The notes under the pieces: model-generated
Database searches by the model: none
What the model saw: the letters and a program-made list of their open reading frames with translations, nothing else
Told to the model about the DNA's origin: nothing
Program-made: the position numbers and the translations under genes
NCBI RefSeq assembly: GCF_041228105.1
Contig: NZ_CP166097.1
Location: forward strand, 124,001 to 188,000
Length of the DNA stretch: 64,000 nucleotides
DNA from: Pectobacterium aroidearum
Lineage (GTDB): Bacteria > Pseudomonadota > Gammaproteobacteria > Enterobacterales > Enterobacteriaceae
Direction of reading: 5' to 3'
Part shown: positions 40,590 to 50,401 of the stretch, one piece after another
How the letters are laid out: each line of letters starts with the position of its first letter
Numbering within the stretch: position 1 is the stretch's first letter

Positions 40590-41552
40590 ATGATTAGAAG
40601 AATCGGAGTGTTGACGAGCGGTGGCGATGCACCAGGTATGAATGCGGCAATTCGTGGTGTGGTTCGCGCTGCACTAACGGAAGGGCTGGAAGTTTACGGC
40701 ATTTATGATGGTTATCAGGGCTTGTACGAAGATCGCATGGAGCAGTTGGATCGCTACAGCGTATCGGATGTGATTAACCGTGGCGGCACGTTTCTGGGAT
40801 CTGCGCGTTTCCCGCAGTTTCGTGACGAAGCAGTGCGTCAGGTTTGCGTAGAAAATATGAAAAGACGCGGTCTGGATGCGCTGGTTGTTATCGGCGGTGA
40901 CGGTTCCTATATGGGGGCTAAGCGTCTGACCGAAATGGGTTTCCCTTGTATCGGCTTGCCCGGCACGATCGATAACGATGTGGCGGGTACGGACTACACG
41001 ATCGGCTACTTTACCGCGCTGGAAACCGTGCTGGAAGCGATTGACCGCCTGCGTGATACCTCCTCTTCACACCAGCGTATTTCCATTGTTGAAGTCATGG
41101 GACGCCACTGCGGTGACCTGACGCTGGCGGCGGCGATTGCCGGCGGTTGTGAATTCATCGTTCTGCCGGAAGTACCATTCAGCCCGGAAGATCTGGTCTG
41201 CGAAATCAAAGCGGGTATCGAGAAAGGCAAAAAACACGCGATTGTGGCTATCACTGAACTGGTGTGCGACGTCGATGAGCTGGCGAAATACATTGAAAAA
41301 GAAACGGGGCGCGAAACCCGTGCGACCGTACTCGGCCACATTCAGCGCGGTGGTTCTCCGGTTGCATATGACCGCATTCTGGCTTCGCGCATGGGTGCCT
41401 ACTCTATCGAGTTGCTACAGCAGGGTTACGGCGGCCGCTGCGTCGGTATCCAGAATGAAAAAATGGTACACCACGACATCGTTGATGCCATCGAGAACAT
41501 GAAGCGTCCTTTCAAAGGGGACTGGCTGGATACGGCGAAAAAGCTGTTCTGA
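40590..41552 (+). CDS. pfkA: ATP-dependent 6-phosphofructokinase
   Basis: Glycolytic enzyme of 320 residues, the E. coli PfkA length. The ATP loop is [15 protein letters not shown] near residue 10, [10 protein letters not shown] is near 101, the catalytic TIDND is at 126-130, and MGRHCGD near 170 holds fructose 6-phosphate. It phosphorylates fructose 6-phosphate to the 1,6-bisphosphate and is inhibited by PEP in the family. It follows fieF as in E. coli; sbp and cdh are missing after it. Confidence 0.97.
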   Translation: MIRRIGVLTSGGDAPGMNAAIRGVVRAALTEGLEVYGIYDGYQGLYEDRMEQLDRYSVSDVINRGGTFLGSARFPQFRDEAVRQVCVENMKRRGLDALVVIGGDGSYMGAKRLTEMGFPCIGLPGTIDNDVAGTDYTIGYFTALETVLEAIDRLRDTSSSHQRISIVEVMGRHCGDLTLAAAIAGGCEFIVLPEVPFSPEDLVCEIKAGIEKGKKHAIVAITELVCDVDELAKYIEKETGRETRATVLGHIQRGGSPVAYDRILASRMGAYSIELLQQGYGGRCVGIQNEKMVHHDIVDAIENMKRPFKGDWLDTAKKLF

Positions 41553-41624
41553 TCCCAAAAAGCTGATGCTTTCGCTAATTGACGGCTACACCAATCTTGC
41601 CGTTATTCGGCGTAAAAAATTATG

Positions 41625-41866
41625 CTGAGGAGATAGCTAGCTTAGGATGAGCCGCATGGACGCGGCGAAAGCTTGCGCCACGCATGGAGCGTGTCGCAAG
41701 CGGTCCGTTAAGCCAGATATCGACGAAGGTACCGCGTCAGCGGCATAATTTCCGCCGAAAGCCTGGGGTCACGGGGCGAGCGGCGTTTGAGCCGTCCCGT
41801 GTCGGGCGCGTGCTACAAGGTAGCATGAAAATAACGTCATTATCGCGCACGAAACTATCTCCTGAA
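41625..41866. repeat. MITE-like palindromic repeat element
   Basis: The ends are inverted: CTGAGGAGATAGCT at 41625-41638 and AACTATCTCCTGAA at 41853-41866, which pair over AGGAGATAG. The interior is full of hairpins, for example GCTTGCGCCACGC with GCGTGTCGCAAGC, and CGAGCGGC with GCCGTCCCG. It has no ORF of its own. It looks like a dispersed non-coding element. I see only one copy in this window. Confidence 0.6.
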
Positions 41867-42048
41867 TTACATAAAATCTATGATCAGGAGACAGCTATTA
41901 AGTGGAGATGGGTTTCTCCTCCATCACATCCGCCGTTGTAGATATATAACCAGCAAGAATATAAAAATCGGTTTTATTATTTTTTCTGCACGATTAGACC
42001 TGCTAGCCTGCCCATTCCTTCCGTCCTGATGACTCGCTGATTGTTGCT

Positions 42049-42978
42049 ATGAACATCGATCTTCGCCAACTGCGCCACTTTATTGCCCTGATTGAGCATC
42101 GAAATTTTACGTCGGCAGCACAGGCGATGAAGCTTTCCCAATCTGCCTTCAGTCGCAGCATCCAGTCGCTGGAGCAAACCATTGGCACGCGTCTGATCGA
42201 TCGTATGAATCAATTAGAGCCGACGCCGAAAGGACTGGTGGTGCTGGAACACGCGCGTCGCCTGATTAATCAGACGCACGATCTGTTTAACGATATTCAG
42301 CAATTCAACGAGAAAGAAGCGGGCGAAGTGAATTTTGGCTGTGGCCCAGCTCCCGCAGCCTGGCTAATGCCGCAGGTGATCGGGGATTTCTCGCGACATT
42401 ACCCAAAGGTGCGGATGGTCTTTCGCGTTGATAACTGGCAGGCGCTGGGCCATCGGCTCATGGCCGAAGAGCTGGACTTTATCGTGGCGGACATGCGCAA
42501 TTTTGAATTCGATACCCGCTATCGGGTGCAGCCGCTGAGCCAGCACCGCTGGGGCTTCTGCTGCCGTAGCGGGCATCCGCTGGCGGCGCAGGAAGAGATC
42601 ACCGTCGAGCAATTCTTTTCCTACCCGCTTGCGGCAACGATCCGCCCACCCAACCTGCACCGTGCGCTGGTGCAACTGAGCGGTAAACTGGATATTCGCA
42701 CCAGCATTGAGTGTGAGAATGGCTACAGCCTTCTGGATGTGGTTCGTCATTCGGATGCCATTGGGACAACCAACCATTTCAGCGAGCCCGAGCGACACGG
42801 GCTGCATATGTTGAAGATTGCGGGTCTGGACGACAACACCGACGAGTTTTATACCCACTACGGCATTATTTATCTGGCGGATGCCCGTCTGTCTCTGCTG
42901 GCACGCAAGCTGATTGACACGTTTGTGCAGGTCGACAGCGACCTGCACGGTACGCCAGCGGTGCTTACAGCGGAGTGA
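42049..42978 (+). CDS. LysR-family transcriptional regulator
   Basis: 309 residues. The N-terminal HTH reads FTSAAQAMKLSQSAFSRSIQSLE near 20-43. The C-terminal effector-binding domain starts near residue 90 (GEVNFGCGPAPAAWLMP). Sub-family is not certain. The last 14 nt overlap the convergent DUF6250 gene. Because it borders the TonB-receptor/lyase operon, it is the likely regulator of that cluster; the target is inferred. Confidence 0.85.
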   Translation: MNIDLRQLRHFIALIEHRNFTSAAQAMKLSQSAFSRSIQSLEQTIGTRLIDRMNQLEPTPKGLVVLEHARRLINQTHDLFNDIQQFNEKEAGEVNFGCGPAPAAWLMPQVIGDFSRHYPKVRMVFRVDNWQALGHRLMAEELDFIVADMRNFEFDTRYRVQPLSQHRWGFCCRSGHPLAAQEEITVEQFFSYPLAATIRPPNLHRALVQLSGKLDIRTSIECENGYSLLDVVRHSDAIGTTNHFSEPERHGLHMLKIAGLDDNTDEFYTHYGIIYLADARLSLLARKLIDTFVQVDSDLHGTPAVLTAE

Positions 42979-43657
42979 TGCTGAAGTCGCTGATTTCCTG
43001 ACGCGAAAATACCGTCCGAAAACCGAAATAGCCGGGAGCGGGCGTATTCGGATAGCTGGCGTGGAAATAGAGCACATCGTCGACCCAAAAACGTGTTTCC
43101 CGCCGATCCACTTCAATCACGATGCGATAGCGATGATTAGGACGCAGCAGGTGCGTGGCATCGGTGTATTCACCGAGCAGCAGGCGCTCACCGTGACCGT
43201 CGTAATAACGGAAACGCGTAGTGCTGTTCCAGTTGCCGCCCATTCCGACATAGTACAGATTCAGGCTGTCATATTCGTTGAGCTTGCCGTACCGGGTAAA
43301 CAGGTTCGGGTGGTGCAGGTCGCGCGCGGCCCAGAACTGATTCAGGTCGGATACGCGGTCGTAGGGACGATCCGCGACCAACACTTCGCGCGTGAAGGCG
43401 ATGCGATAGGTGCCTGAGAGTGGGGCGTCCAGCCAGATCGTCAGCCCGGCGGCGCTTTCCAGTGCCAGATGCTCTGGCGTGGCTTGGATTGCCGTGCGGT
43501 CAGGATCTTCCTGCTCCACCTGCCAGCGTAACGGCTGGCCGATGGAATCCGTGGACCAGATAAACGTTGAACGGTGTGGCGAATCAATAATGTCATGTGT
43601 GTCGTCTGCCTGGGGTGACAGGAGGAGCGTGTTTTCAGTACAGCCTGGGTCAGTCAT
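42965..43657 (-). CDS. DUF6250-family protein with a concanavalin-like fold
   Basis: 230 residues, no signal peptide. FTREVLVADRPYDRVSDLNQFWAA, NLYYVGMGGNWNSTTRFRYYDG and RFWVDDVLYFH fit DUF6250, a beta-sandwich family related in fold to YesU, found in rhamnogalacturonan gene clusters of Bacillus. A carbohydrate-binding or lyase-accessory role is inferred. I start at MTDPGC, which has AGGACATCACC upstream. An ATG 36 nt earlier (43693) overlaps the stop of the lyase gene as TAATG and could be used by coupling. Last gene of its operon. Confidence 0.7.
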   Translation of the reverse strand: MTDPGCTENTLLLSPQADDTHDIIDSPHRSTFIWSTDSIGQPLRWQVEQEDPDRTAIQATPEHLALESAAGLTIWLDAPLSGTYRIAFTREVLVADRPYDRVSDLNQFWAARDLHHPNLFTRYGKLNEYDSLNLYYVGMGGNWNSTTRFRYYDGHGERLLLGEYTDATHLLRPNHRYRIVIEVDRRETRFWVDDVLYFHASYPNTPAPGYFGFRTVFSRQEISDFSITPL

Positions 43658-43692
43658 GGTGATGTCCTGTAGCGTGCCGCCGGGTGGCGGCA

Positions 43693-46452
43693 TTAAGAAG
43701 AGGGAATGTCATCCAGCAAAGCCAGCAGGGCGATGGCCGTTAACCCCCATTGGGCGACGGCGTTGGTCGCCAGATTGACGGCCGTAGTGCTGCCAGAATG
43801 TTTATCAATGGTCGAATCGATGACCGGCTCGTTGATGGGATAGAGCACGGTCGGTGGCGTTACACGCCGCTGCTCGAGCGTCGGATGGGCAATGCCGCCG
43901 CTGCCCGCGGTAAACTCTGCCCAGGCGCGCTGCATCAGTGCACGATCGTTCAACCGTCGTGCGGCAAACGCAGTCAGTCGGGCATGTCCCTGAGCCAGAT
44001 TGAGCTTTTTCACCGTTTTACCTACGCCTGCGCTTAACGCGATGGGGTCGTTATACAGTCGACAGTAGTCGAGCCACGCGCGTGTAAAAGCGGGATCGGG
44101 CAACGCTTCAACCAACTCGCTACAGATTTCCGTCAGACCGAAAACTGCGCTCAGGTGTGAAATTTCTACCTGATCCGCAGGCGCGGGAAGAAAGCGGCCG
44201 GTATCGGGATCGATGGCGGCGCTGCCAGTGAAAAAACCGTGCGGCTGGCTGGCCAGCGTCTGCATGCTGTTGAGCAAGCGTTCGCGCATCGATGGGTCGC
44301 TATGGCGTTCCCACGCGGTGAGCCACGCGGCAGCAACGGCACCCCAGTCGGTGCCGAAACCCAGGCTGATATGGTTTGGGTTATCGGGATGCGTCTGGCC
44401 GATTTTGCGGCCGGGCAGCACCGCGCTTAGCGTACGCAGTGCCTCAACCTGTTCATCCATCAGTTCACCGATGCGTTCATCGGCAGTGAGGTAGTAGAGA
44501 AAACGGCGGTTAGCGACGGTAGAAATACGCAGCTGTTTGGCGCTGTCGCCCCAGTGGCGCACATTGTGCCGCGACCCCAGCGGACTGAAGCGTCCTAGAT
44601 GGTGTACGTCCACTTCGCCCGTGTGGCGCGTCATGGCTTCTGCCAGGCGAAACGCTTCGGCGCGCCCGCTGTGCAGAAAGTAATACCAGAGCCACAGATC
44701 GGTGCTGAGCTCCGAGTTATCCCACGCGTAGCCGCCCACGTCGTAGCGCCAGACGTGACGGTCGCTGTCATAGGTGTGCATCACGTCGCCGAAATCCCAG
44801 AAGCCATACCATTTTCGCTGCTCGACCTCCTGCTGGTAGACGTCGAAATACGCATCCAGCTGTTTCTCCAGCCGAATTCGGGCTGGCGTGGTGGCAGAGG
44901 CGGGTGCCCACATTGATCCAAACGCCTGCGCGCGGTGCAGATCCTGAGCGTCTGCCACCAGCAACGGCGGTTGCTGCATGCGTCGCGCCCGATTCACCAG
45001 ATCTTCTGCGTCTGGCGTTGCAGGTAGCACATCGATAAACAGTTCGCTGGTGCGCGCTACGCCGACTGCCGAACCGAAGCCCGGTTCGTAATCTTCATAG
45101 GTAATGGCCAGTCCTTCGCGCTGTTTGTCATGGGTATCCTGACCCAGCCCGTCATGATAAAAGCGCATATCCATCGGTTCCGCCCACGGTGACCACAGCC
45201 AGAGCGTGACGGTCGCGACGTCGGTGTGAGCATTGTCGATTTCCAGACAGGCCGGGTAGCTCTGCCAGAAATGGCGTATCCCGAACGCCACACCGCCGGT
45301 TGGCGTGCCCAGATAGCCGACTCCCGCCGCCCGTTCGCCGGTGGCGGAAAGTAACCAGCCCTGTCCGGCCGCCGTGCGTTTATGTATCTGGAAACCGTCG
45401 GGATGGTGCTGCGTCAGGCGATAGCTGCCAAACGCGGGAATGTAATCCAGCCGTTTTACGACCTCCGGTGAAAAATCCGCTATCGGCGGCGTGGCTTGCC
45501 CGGCCAACTGTGCCGCGATAACGGCCGAACCGGGATCGCGCCGTAGCCCGCTCAGGCCGCGTACCGCCTCACGGAAGAGCCCACCCTGATCCGAGACGAA
45601 ACGGACATGGCGATCGTGCAACTCCCCCTGTAACGGAACGTCGAACGCCAGTCCAAGTCCTTTCAGGCTGACGAGGTCATCGTCGTTGTCATAGATCAGC
45701 GTGTGTAGGACACGCAGTGAATCGGTGTTCGCATAGCTATAAAGCCGGATAATAAAGGGGATGCGCGTTACCCCCTGCTGTGGCGCGTGGTGTGTACCGC
45801 GTAGCGCAATCACCGTTCGCTGTACCCCGTTCTGCTCCACCATAACCGTATCAATCACGCCCTGATACGCATCCTGCGTCAGGGTACTCTCCGTCTCCGC
45901 GCCTCGCTGCATGCGCAACACCAGTCTGCCGTTGGTTAACGCCAGCCGATTATTTCGCCATACTTCTGAGATTAAACGGGTGCCAGAGCGTGAGATCTCG
46001 TAGCGAATGCGGCCCGTCTCCACTGTCCAGCCGTGCTCATGTTCGCGGACCATTGCTGAACCCGTCGAGCCGTCCTTAGCGGGAATCGGCCGTAGCGTCA
46101 GTCCGTCTTCCGGCGGCGTGTCGCCACCCAGGGCATGTGCCGACCATTTAATCGAACCGTCCGGCCAGCGCGCCAGAGGCCAACTTTGCAAGTCATAAGC
46201 GTGCTGTTGCGCATCATGCAGTTGGAAGCCGCTGTCGTTGCGCACTGCCCCTTGCGGCCAGGGGACGCCCCAGGTCACGCCAGTGAACGCGCGGGGCCGC
46301 TTCCCGTCCAGCCAGCGCAGGCTGACCTGCGGTGCGGATTCGCCTGCGTAGGCAGAGGCACGAGGCGCTGTGGCGTTCCAGAACGGAGCCGACAGCGCGA
46401 GCAGCGTGCTGTCGCGCAGGAAACGTCGGCGTGAGTAAGGCATCTTGTTCAT
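43693..46452 (-). CDS. Tat-exported exo-polysaccharide-lyase-like protein (PcRGLX/YetA-like)
   Basis: About 919 residues. The start MNKMPYSRRRFLRDSTLLAL carries a twin-arginine signal, with cleavage near ASA. The first ~100 residues (VSLRWLDGKRPRAFTGVTWGVPWPQG, then ARWPDGSIKWSAH) have the RIFT-barrel pattern of PcRGLX/YetA-like proteins, whose founder is an exo-rhamnogalacturonan lyase. The region from about 470 onward is Trp- and Tyr-rich (WYGFWDFGDVMHTYD, YAWDNSELSTDLWLWYYFL), as in an (alpha/alpha) barrel. I start at 46452, where AAGGG lies 8 nt upstream inside the receptor gene's end; the longer frame gives a longer N-terminus before the Tat motif. Gap to the receptor gene is 4 nt. Substrate unknown; pectin RG-I fits the lifestyle. 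Confidence 0.75.
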   Translation of the reverse strand: MNKMPYSRRRFLRDSTLLALSAPFWNATAPRASAYAGESAPQVSLRWLDGKRPRAFTGVTWGVPWPQGAVRNDSGFQLHDAQQHAYDLQSWPLARWPDGSIKWSAHALGGDTPPEDGLTLRPIPAKDGSTGSAMVREHEHGWTVETGRIRYEISRSGTRLISEVWRNNRLALTNGRLVLRMQRGAETESTLTQDAYQGVIDTVMVEQNGVQRTVIALRGTHHAPQQGVTRIPFIIRLYSYANTDSLRVLHTLIYDNDDDLVSLKGLGLAFDVPLQGELHDRHVRFVSDQGGLFREAVRGLSGLRRDPGSAVIAAQLAGQATPPIADFSPEVVKRLDYIPAFGSYRLTQHHPDGFQIHKRTAAGQGWLLSATGERAAGVGYLGTPTGGVAFGIRHFWQSYPACLEIDNAHTDVATVTLWLWSPWAEPMDMRFYHDGLGQDTHDKQREGLAITYEDYEPGFGSAVGVARTSELFIDVLPATPDAEDLVNRARRMQQPPLLVADAQDLHRAQAFGSMWAPASATTPARIRLEKQLDAYFDVYQQEVEQRKWYGFWDFGDVMHTYDSDRHVWRYDVGGYAWDNSELSTDLWLWYYFLHSGRAEAFRLAEAMTRHTGEVDVHHLGRFSPLGSRHNVRHWGDSAKQLRISTVANRRFLYYLTADERIGELMDEQVEALRTLSAVLPGRKIGQTHPDNPNHISLGFGTDWGAVAAAWLTAWERHSDPSMRERLLNSMQTLASQPHGFFTGSAAIDPDTGRFLPAPADQVEISHLSAVFGLTEICSELVEALPDPAFTRAWLDYCRLYNDPIALSAGVGKTVKKLNLAQGHARLTAFAARRLNDRALMQRAWAEFTAGSGGIAHPTLEQRRVTPPTVLYPINEPVIDSTIDKHSGSTTAVNLATNAVAQWGLTAIALLALLDDIPSS

Positions 46453-46456
46453 GACG

Positions 46457-48727
46457 TTAGCCCTTGAAGTCGTAGCCGACCGATATTCCGACCATGCGGG
46501 GTTCACCTATCACACCCGTTGTGGCGCTGGAGCCTCTGACGGATCGGTAGTAGTTTTTATCCAGCGCATTTTTCACCCATAGCGATACGTTCCAGCGGTT
46601 GTCGCCTTGCTTGCCGCTCAGCCCGCTAGACAGATTCAGGACGCCATACGCTGGAATACGGTTGTATTCGGAATCGTCGAGCGTACCGTAGGCCCAGCTC
46701 CGCCATGACCATTGACCGGAAACCGAGGCTTGCAGATTATTTGGCGTATCCCATTGGTAACGCACACGCGTGTTGTAGCTCAGCGTCGGGGACTTGAAGA
46801 CGCGTTTCCCCGACATATCGCACGAGACGGCGGAGATTTCTGCCGGGCAGCGGGCGTTAGGGAAGTTCAGGTAGCGGGCATCCAGAACGGTACCGGCCAG
46901 ACTGATGCTCAGCCCGTCAATCGGGCGCACCGTCAGTTGCGTTTCGCCGCCGCGTGAGCGGAATTTCCCGGCGTTAATCAGATAGCTGGTATCCGTTTCC
47001 TCGTCATAGGCATTGTTCTGGAAATCTTCGACGACGCTCCAGAACAGCGCGGTATTCCATTCCACTTTGCGCTGTAGCCAGTGGGTTTTAACCCCCAGCT
47101 CCGCGGAACGGGTTTTCTCTGGATCGACGTACAGCGAATCGATCCCCAACTGTCTTGCTGCCCCAGATGATACATTCAGGCCACCGGATTTTTCCCCGTA
47201 GCCCAGCGTGACGTACGGAGTCACATTCGGTGCCGCAAACCAGTTCAGGCTGATGGAACCCGAAGGCAGGCGGTTGGTTTGCGAAAGCGGGCCAGAGTCA
47301 AAGGTTGCGCGATTTTTGCGTACAAACGTCCCCTCCTTTTTCTCATAGGTCTGGCGCAGGCCGACAATCACATCCAGTTTATCGGCGGCATGCCAGGTTC
47401 CGCGGCCATAGACGGAATAAACGGTGTCATCCAGCGTGCCAAAGCGCTGAACGTTAATGCCCTGATAGCCATTTCCTACCCATGTCCGCACGCGGTTGTC
47501 GTTGTAGTAGCGACTGTTTGCCTCGGTATCGAGGTTCTCTCCCCAGTAATCGACGCCCAGTGAATAATCGAACGTGTTGCCTTTGGGCGAATCCAGCCAA
47601 AAACTTTGTGACCAGACGCGATCGCGTACGTCAGCGCCGCTATCGTGATAGAGCGGAATATTCCAGTTATCTGCCGTGCTGGGTAATACGCGGAAATAGC
47701 GCAGTGACGATAGCGAATTGACGCTATAGCCGTTTTTCAGCCTCCAATTGGCCTCTACCGATCCACCGCCTTGCGCAACACGAATAACATTCTCGTCATC
47801 CATGGCGACCAGGCGACCGCCGACGACCTTAAGGCCAGTCTGTTGGGCGCGATTACGAAAATCGTCGGTTGCGCTCACGAGTACCGAGACTGGACGCTGC
47901 GTGGAATCGCTGTAGTCGCCGGTAATTCTGAGGCTAAAACTGTCATTAGGCTGATAAAGCAACTGGCCGCGCACGCCGTTATTGGTGCTGCCTCCCAGCT
48001 TATGGCCGTTTTCTATATTCGTGACGTTTCCACCGCGTTCCGTGCGCGACAGGTTGATGCGTCCTGCCCAGTGGTCGCTGAGTGGCCCGGATGCCATCAG
48101 TTTGGATTGCAGGTAACCGCGCTGCCCGAAAGATTGTTCCAGTGAATATTCCGGTGTGAAGGTCGGTTTGCGGGTGCGAATATCAATAGCGCCGCCGGTG
48201 GTGTTAAAGCCGTAGGCTGCCCCTTGTGGGCCTTTCAATACGCGGGTGCTGTCGATATCCAGCAAGTCATTAGAGATGACGCCGGGGCGGGATAAGTAAA
48301 CGCCATCGACAAACAGCCCTACGCTGCCCGGCATACCGATATTCGTACCGCTCTCGCCGCCGTCGCCAATCCCACGAATGGTCACGGTGGTGTCCATCAC
48401 ATCGACGGTATCGACGTCCAGCCCTGTCACCAGTTGCGACAGTTCTTCAAAGCGATACACCCGTTCTTCTTCGAGCGTTTTGCCATCGATCACCGATGCC
48501 AGCGTGGTCGGTGGTTGAACAGGCGTACGCTGAGCATTCACTTTCACACGCTTTAGTTGAACGGGGGCGGCGGTTGCTGCCTCGGTTCGTGGAACGTTAT
48601 CCGTTGTGATTTGCGGATCGGCTGCTCGCGCCATAGCAGGAAGCGTTAAGACGCAGCTCATTAAAATGCCTGATGTTATTTTTCGCTGGTGTTCTTTTAA
48701 ATACTGCTGGTGTTTTTTTAAATACAT
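46457..48727 (-). CDS. TonB-dependent outer-membrane receptor
   Basis: 756 residues. The signal peptide ends near ARAADP. The N-terminal plug is near 75-210, with TVTIRGIGDGGESG and RVLKGPQGAAYGFNTTGGAIDI. A 22-strand barrel follows. The start of the mature chain (LKRVKVNAQRTP) may contain the TonB box. The C-terminus is YDFKG: the expected terminal Phe is followed by two extra residues. Ligand unknown. It sits directly ahead of the lyase gene and 85 nt after the binding-protein gene, opposite a dedicated tonB-exbBD, so these probably work together. Confidence 0.9.
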   Translation of the reverse strand: MYLKKHQQYLKEHQRKITSGILMSCVLTLPAMARAADPQITTDNVPRTEAATAAPVQLKRVKVNAQRTPVQPPTTLASVIDGKTLEEERVYRFEELSQLVTGLDVDTVDVMDTTVTIRGIGDGGESGTNIGMPGSVGLFVDGVYLSRPGVISNDLLDIDSTRVLKGPQGAAYGFNTTGGAIDIRTRKPTFTPEYSLEQSFGQRGYLQSKLMASGPLSDHWAGRINLSRTERGGNVTNIENGHKLGGSTNNGVRGQLLYQPNDSFSLRITGDYSDSTQRPVSVLVSATDDFRNRAQQTGLKVVGGRLVAMDDENVIRVAQGGGSVEANWRLKNGYSVNSLSSLRYFRVLPSTADNWNIPLYHDSGADVRDRVWSQSFWLDSPKGNTFDYSLGVDYWGENLDTEANSRYYNDNRVRTWVGNGYQGINVQRFGTLDDTVYSVYGRGTWHAADKLDVIVGLRQTYEKKEGTFVRKNRATFDSGPLSQTNRLPSGSISLNWFAAPNVTPYVTLGYGEKSGGLNVSSGAARQLGIDSLYVDPEKTRSAELGVKTHWLQRKVEWNTALFWSVVEDFQNNAYDEETDTSYLINAGKFRSRGGETQLTVRPIDGLSISLAGTVLDARYLNFPNARCPAEISAVSCDMSGKRVFKSPTLSYNTRVRYQWDTPNNLQASVSGQWSWRSWAYGTLDDSEYNRIPAYGVLNLSSGLSGKQGDNRWNVSLWVKNALDKNYYRSVRGSSATTGVIGEPRMVGISVGYDFKG

Positions 48728-48812
48728 AGCTTCGTCCGAATGTCGTCAATAGGCTGCCGATTGCCGTGAATGTCACGGCAATACGTGGGTTATAATTTTT
48801 GGGGGGAATAAA

Positions 48813-49820
48813 TTATTGAGTTGCTTTTAGATAAGAATCATCCAGCCATTTATCGACATCAAAAGGTTGCCGAATAAGACGCGATTCATATGCCAATGTG
48901 ACGGCGCGTTTTAATTTTTCCACAAAGTCTGGATCCAATTCGGGTGAAAGACGCTCGGTTAATGGCGGCAATGTATCCCATTCGACGCGTAATATATTTT
49001 CCGGGTAACCTGATTGGGTGGCTAAGAGTCGAATAAATTCATCTTTATTTTTCTCATCGCTGGCCCAGTTTGCCGCTTCTCGTTGGACTTTTACCAGGCG
49101 GCGCAGAATATCCTCGTTGCCTTTGGCAAATTTCTCATCCACCAGCAGGAAGCCGCTGAGCTGGCCGGCACCATTCAGGTCACGGCTAGACAGTGGGATG
49201 TCCGCCAGTCCTTTATCTCGCAGCGAAAGCGTATTGCTGCCGCCCCATGTCGCATTAATCTGTCCGGCCGCTAACGCCGCGCTGGCCGCCGCGAAGTCGA
49301 GATTAATCAGCTTCACATCAGAAGGCTTTAGACCCTGCGAATCAAGCGCGCTGACGAACGAAAGCTCTCCTGCTGTTCCGCGAAAGATCCCGATGCGTTT
49401 ACCTTTCAGATCGGCGATTTTCTCAATACCGGAACCTTTCGCCACCGCCAGATAGTGATTGATACCGCGTGATGCCACGGCGATCACGCGCGTATCCAGC
49501 CCGCGCGCGCGGCCGATAATGCTGGCTAAATCCCCCAGATAGGCCACGTCAACCTGATGGTTGCCAAACGCTTCATTGATAACGGGGCCTGCGCCTTTAA
49601 TAAACGTCCAACGGACGCTGATCCCGTCTTTGCCAAACTCGCGCTCCAGCAGCTTCTGACTGTGAATGACGTCAAGCAGGCCGCCGCCGCTGGGTTTTGT
49701 GCCTGCACCGATGTCTGGCGCGGCAATGCGAATTTCAGTAATCGCCGATGCAATGCCTGACCAGGCCATTCCCATTGCCAATAAACTGGTCACTAACCAT
49801 TTTCGTCCTGATGTTTTCAT
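48813..49820 (-). CDS. NitT/TauT-family ABC transporter substrate-binding protein (SsuA-like)
   Basis: 335 residues. The signal peptide MKTSGRKWLVTSLLAMGMAW ends near ASA. The type-II fold has IRIAAPDIGAGTKPSGGG at the start, VDVAYLGDLASIIGRARG, and KGKRIGIFRGTAGELSFVSAL near residue 140. This family takes nitrate, sulfonates, taurine, sulfate esters or thiamine precursors. The frame runs 33 codons further upstream, but only from this ATG is a signal peptide made. Its permease and ATPase are encoded in the opposite operon 600 bp to 4 kb away. Confidence 0.87.
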   Translation of the reverse strand: MKTSGRKWLVTSLLAMGMAWSGIASAITEIRIAAPDIGAGTKPSGGGLLDVIHSQKLLEREFGKDGISVRWTFIKGAGPVINEAFGNHQVDVAYLGDLASIIGRARGLDTRVIAVASRGINHYLAVAKGSGIEKIADLKGKRIGIFRGTAGELSFVSALDSQGLKPSDVKLINLDFAAASAALAAGQINATWGGSNTLSLRDKGLADIPLSSRDLNGAGQLSGFLLVDEKFAKGNEDILRRLVKVQREAANWASDEKNKDEFIRLLATQSGYPENILRVEWDTLPPLTERLSPELDPDFVEKLKRAVTLAYESRLIRQPFDVDKWLDDSYLKATQ

Positions 49821-50128
49821 TTGTCGCCCGCCAGTGATGAGGTGTTTGAATGTGAGTGTGCGAATATTTCTGTTGTTATTGCGCCGGTTTAGCGCGGCGT
49901 CATCTTGTTGCAGAAACACATTTAAAGGCTTGGCAATAAACTGACTAATACAAAAAAAGCATTATTATTTTTAGTAAATAGCTAAATCAGCATTCATCGC
50001 TTATTTCATCGTTATGCAGCGAACGAAAAAAAACTATTCCAACTATGCATTAGCCTGTTTGGGTTTATTGCCTTTAGTTTGTCGGTAGGCAGGATCGTCA
50101 TTATCTTTCCGATGAAATAAATAATTAT

Positions 50129-50252
<124 letters not shown>

Positions 50253-50350
50253 AATGAATATCGATATGCAGATACATACGTTGACTTTATTAAGCACTCG
50301 GAAAGAATCGCTTATTCCAGCGCTATTTTAGGTTACCTCTCAATGTCGCC

Positions 50351-50374
50351 TGCAAGTTAAAGCATGACGGGTAT
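50351..50374. repeat. ERIC end remnant
   Basis: TGCAAGTTAAAGCATGACGG and the bases after it match the terminal ~24 bp of ERIC element B with two changes. The rest of the element is missing. It lies 28 nt before the tonB-like start. Confidence 0.6.
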
Positions 50375-50401
50375 CAATAAACACGGTCAGGAGCACTAAC
50401 C

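Noticed and set aside
41684..41941. 85-codon ORF inside the palindromic element after pfkA
   Set aside because: It is formed from the hairpin arms of a repeat and has no ribosome site.
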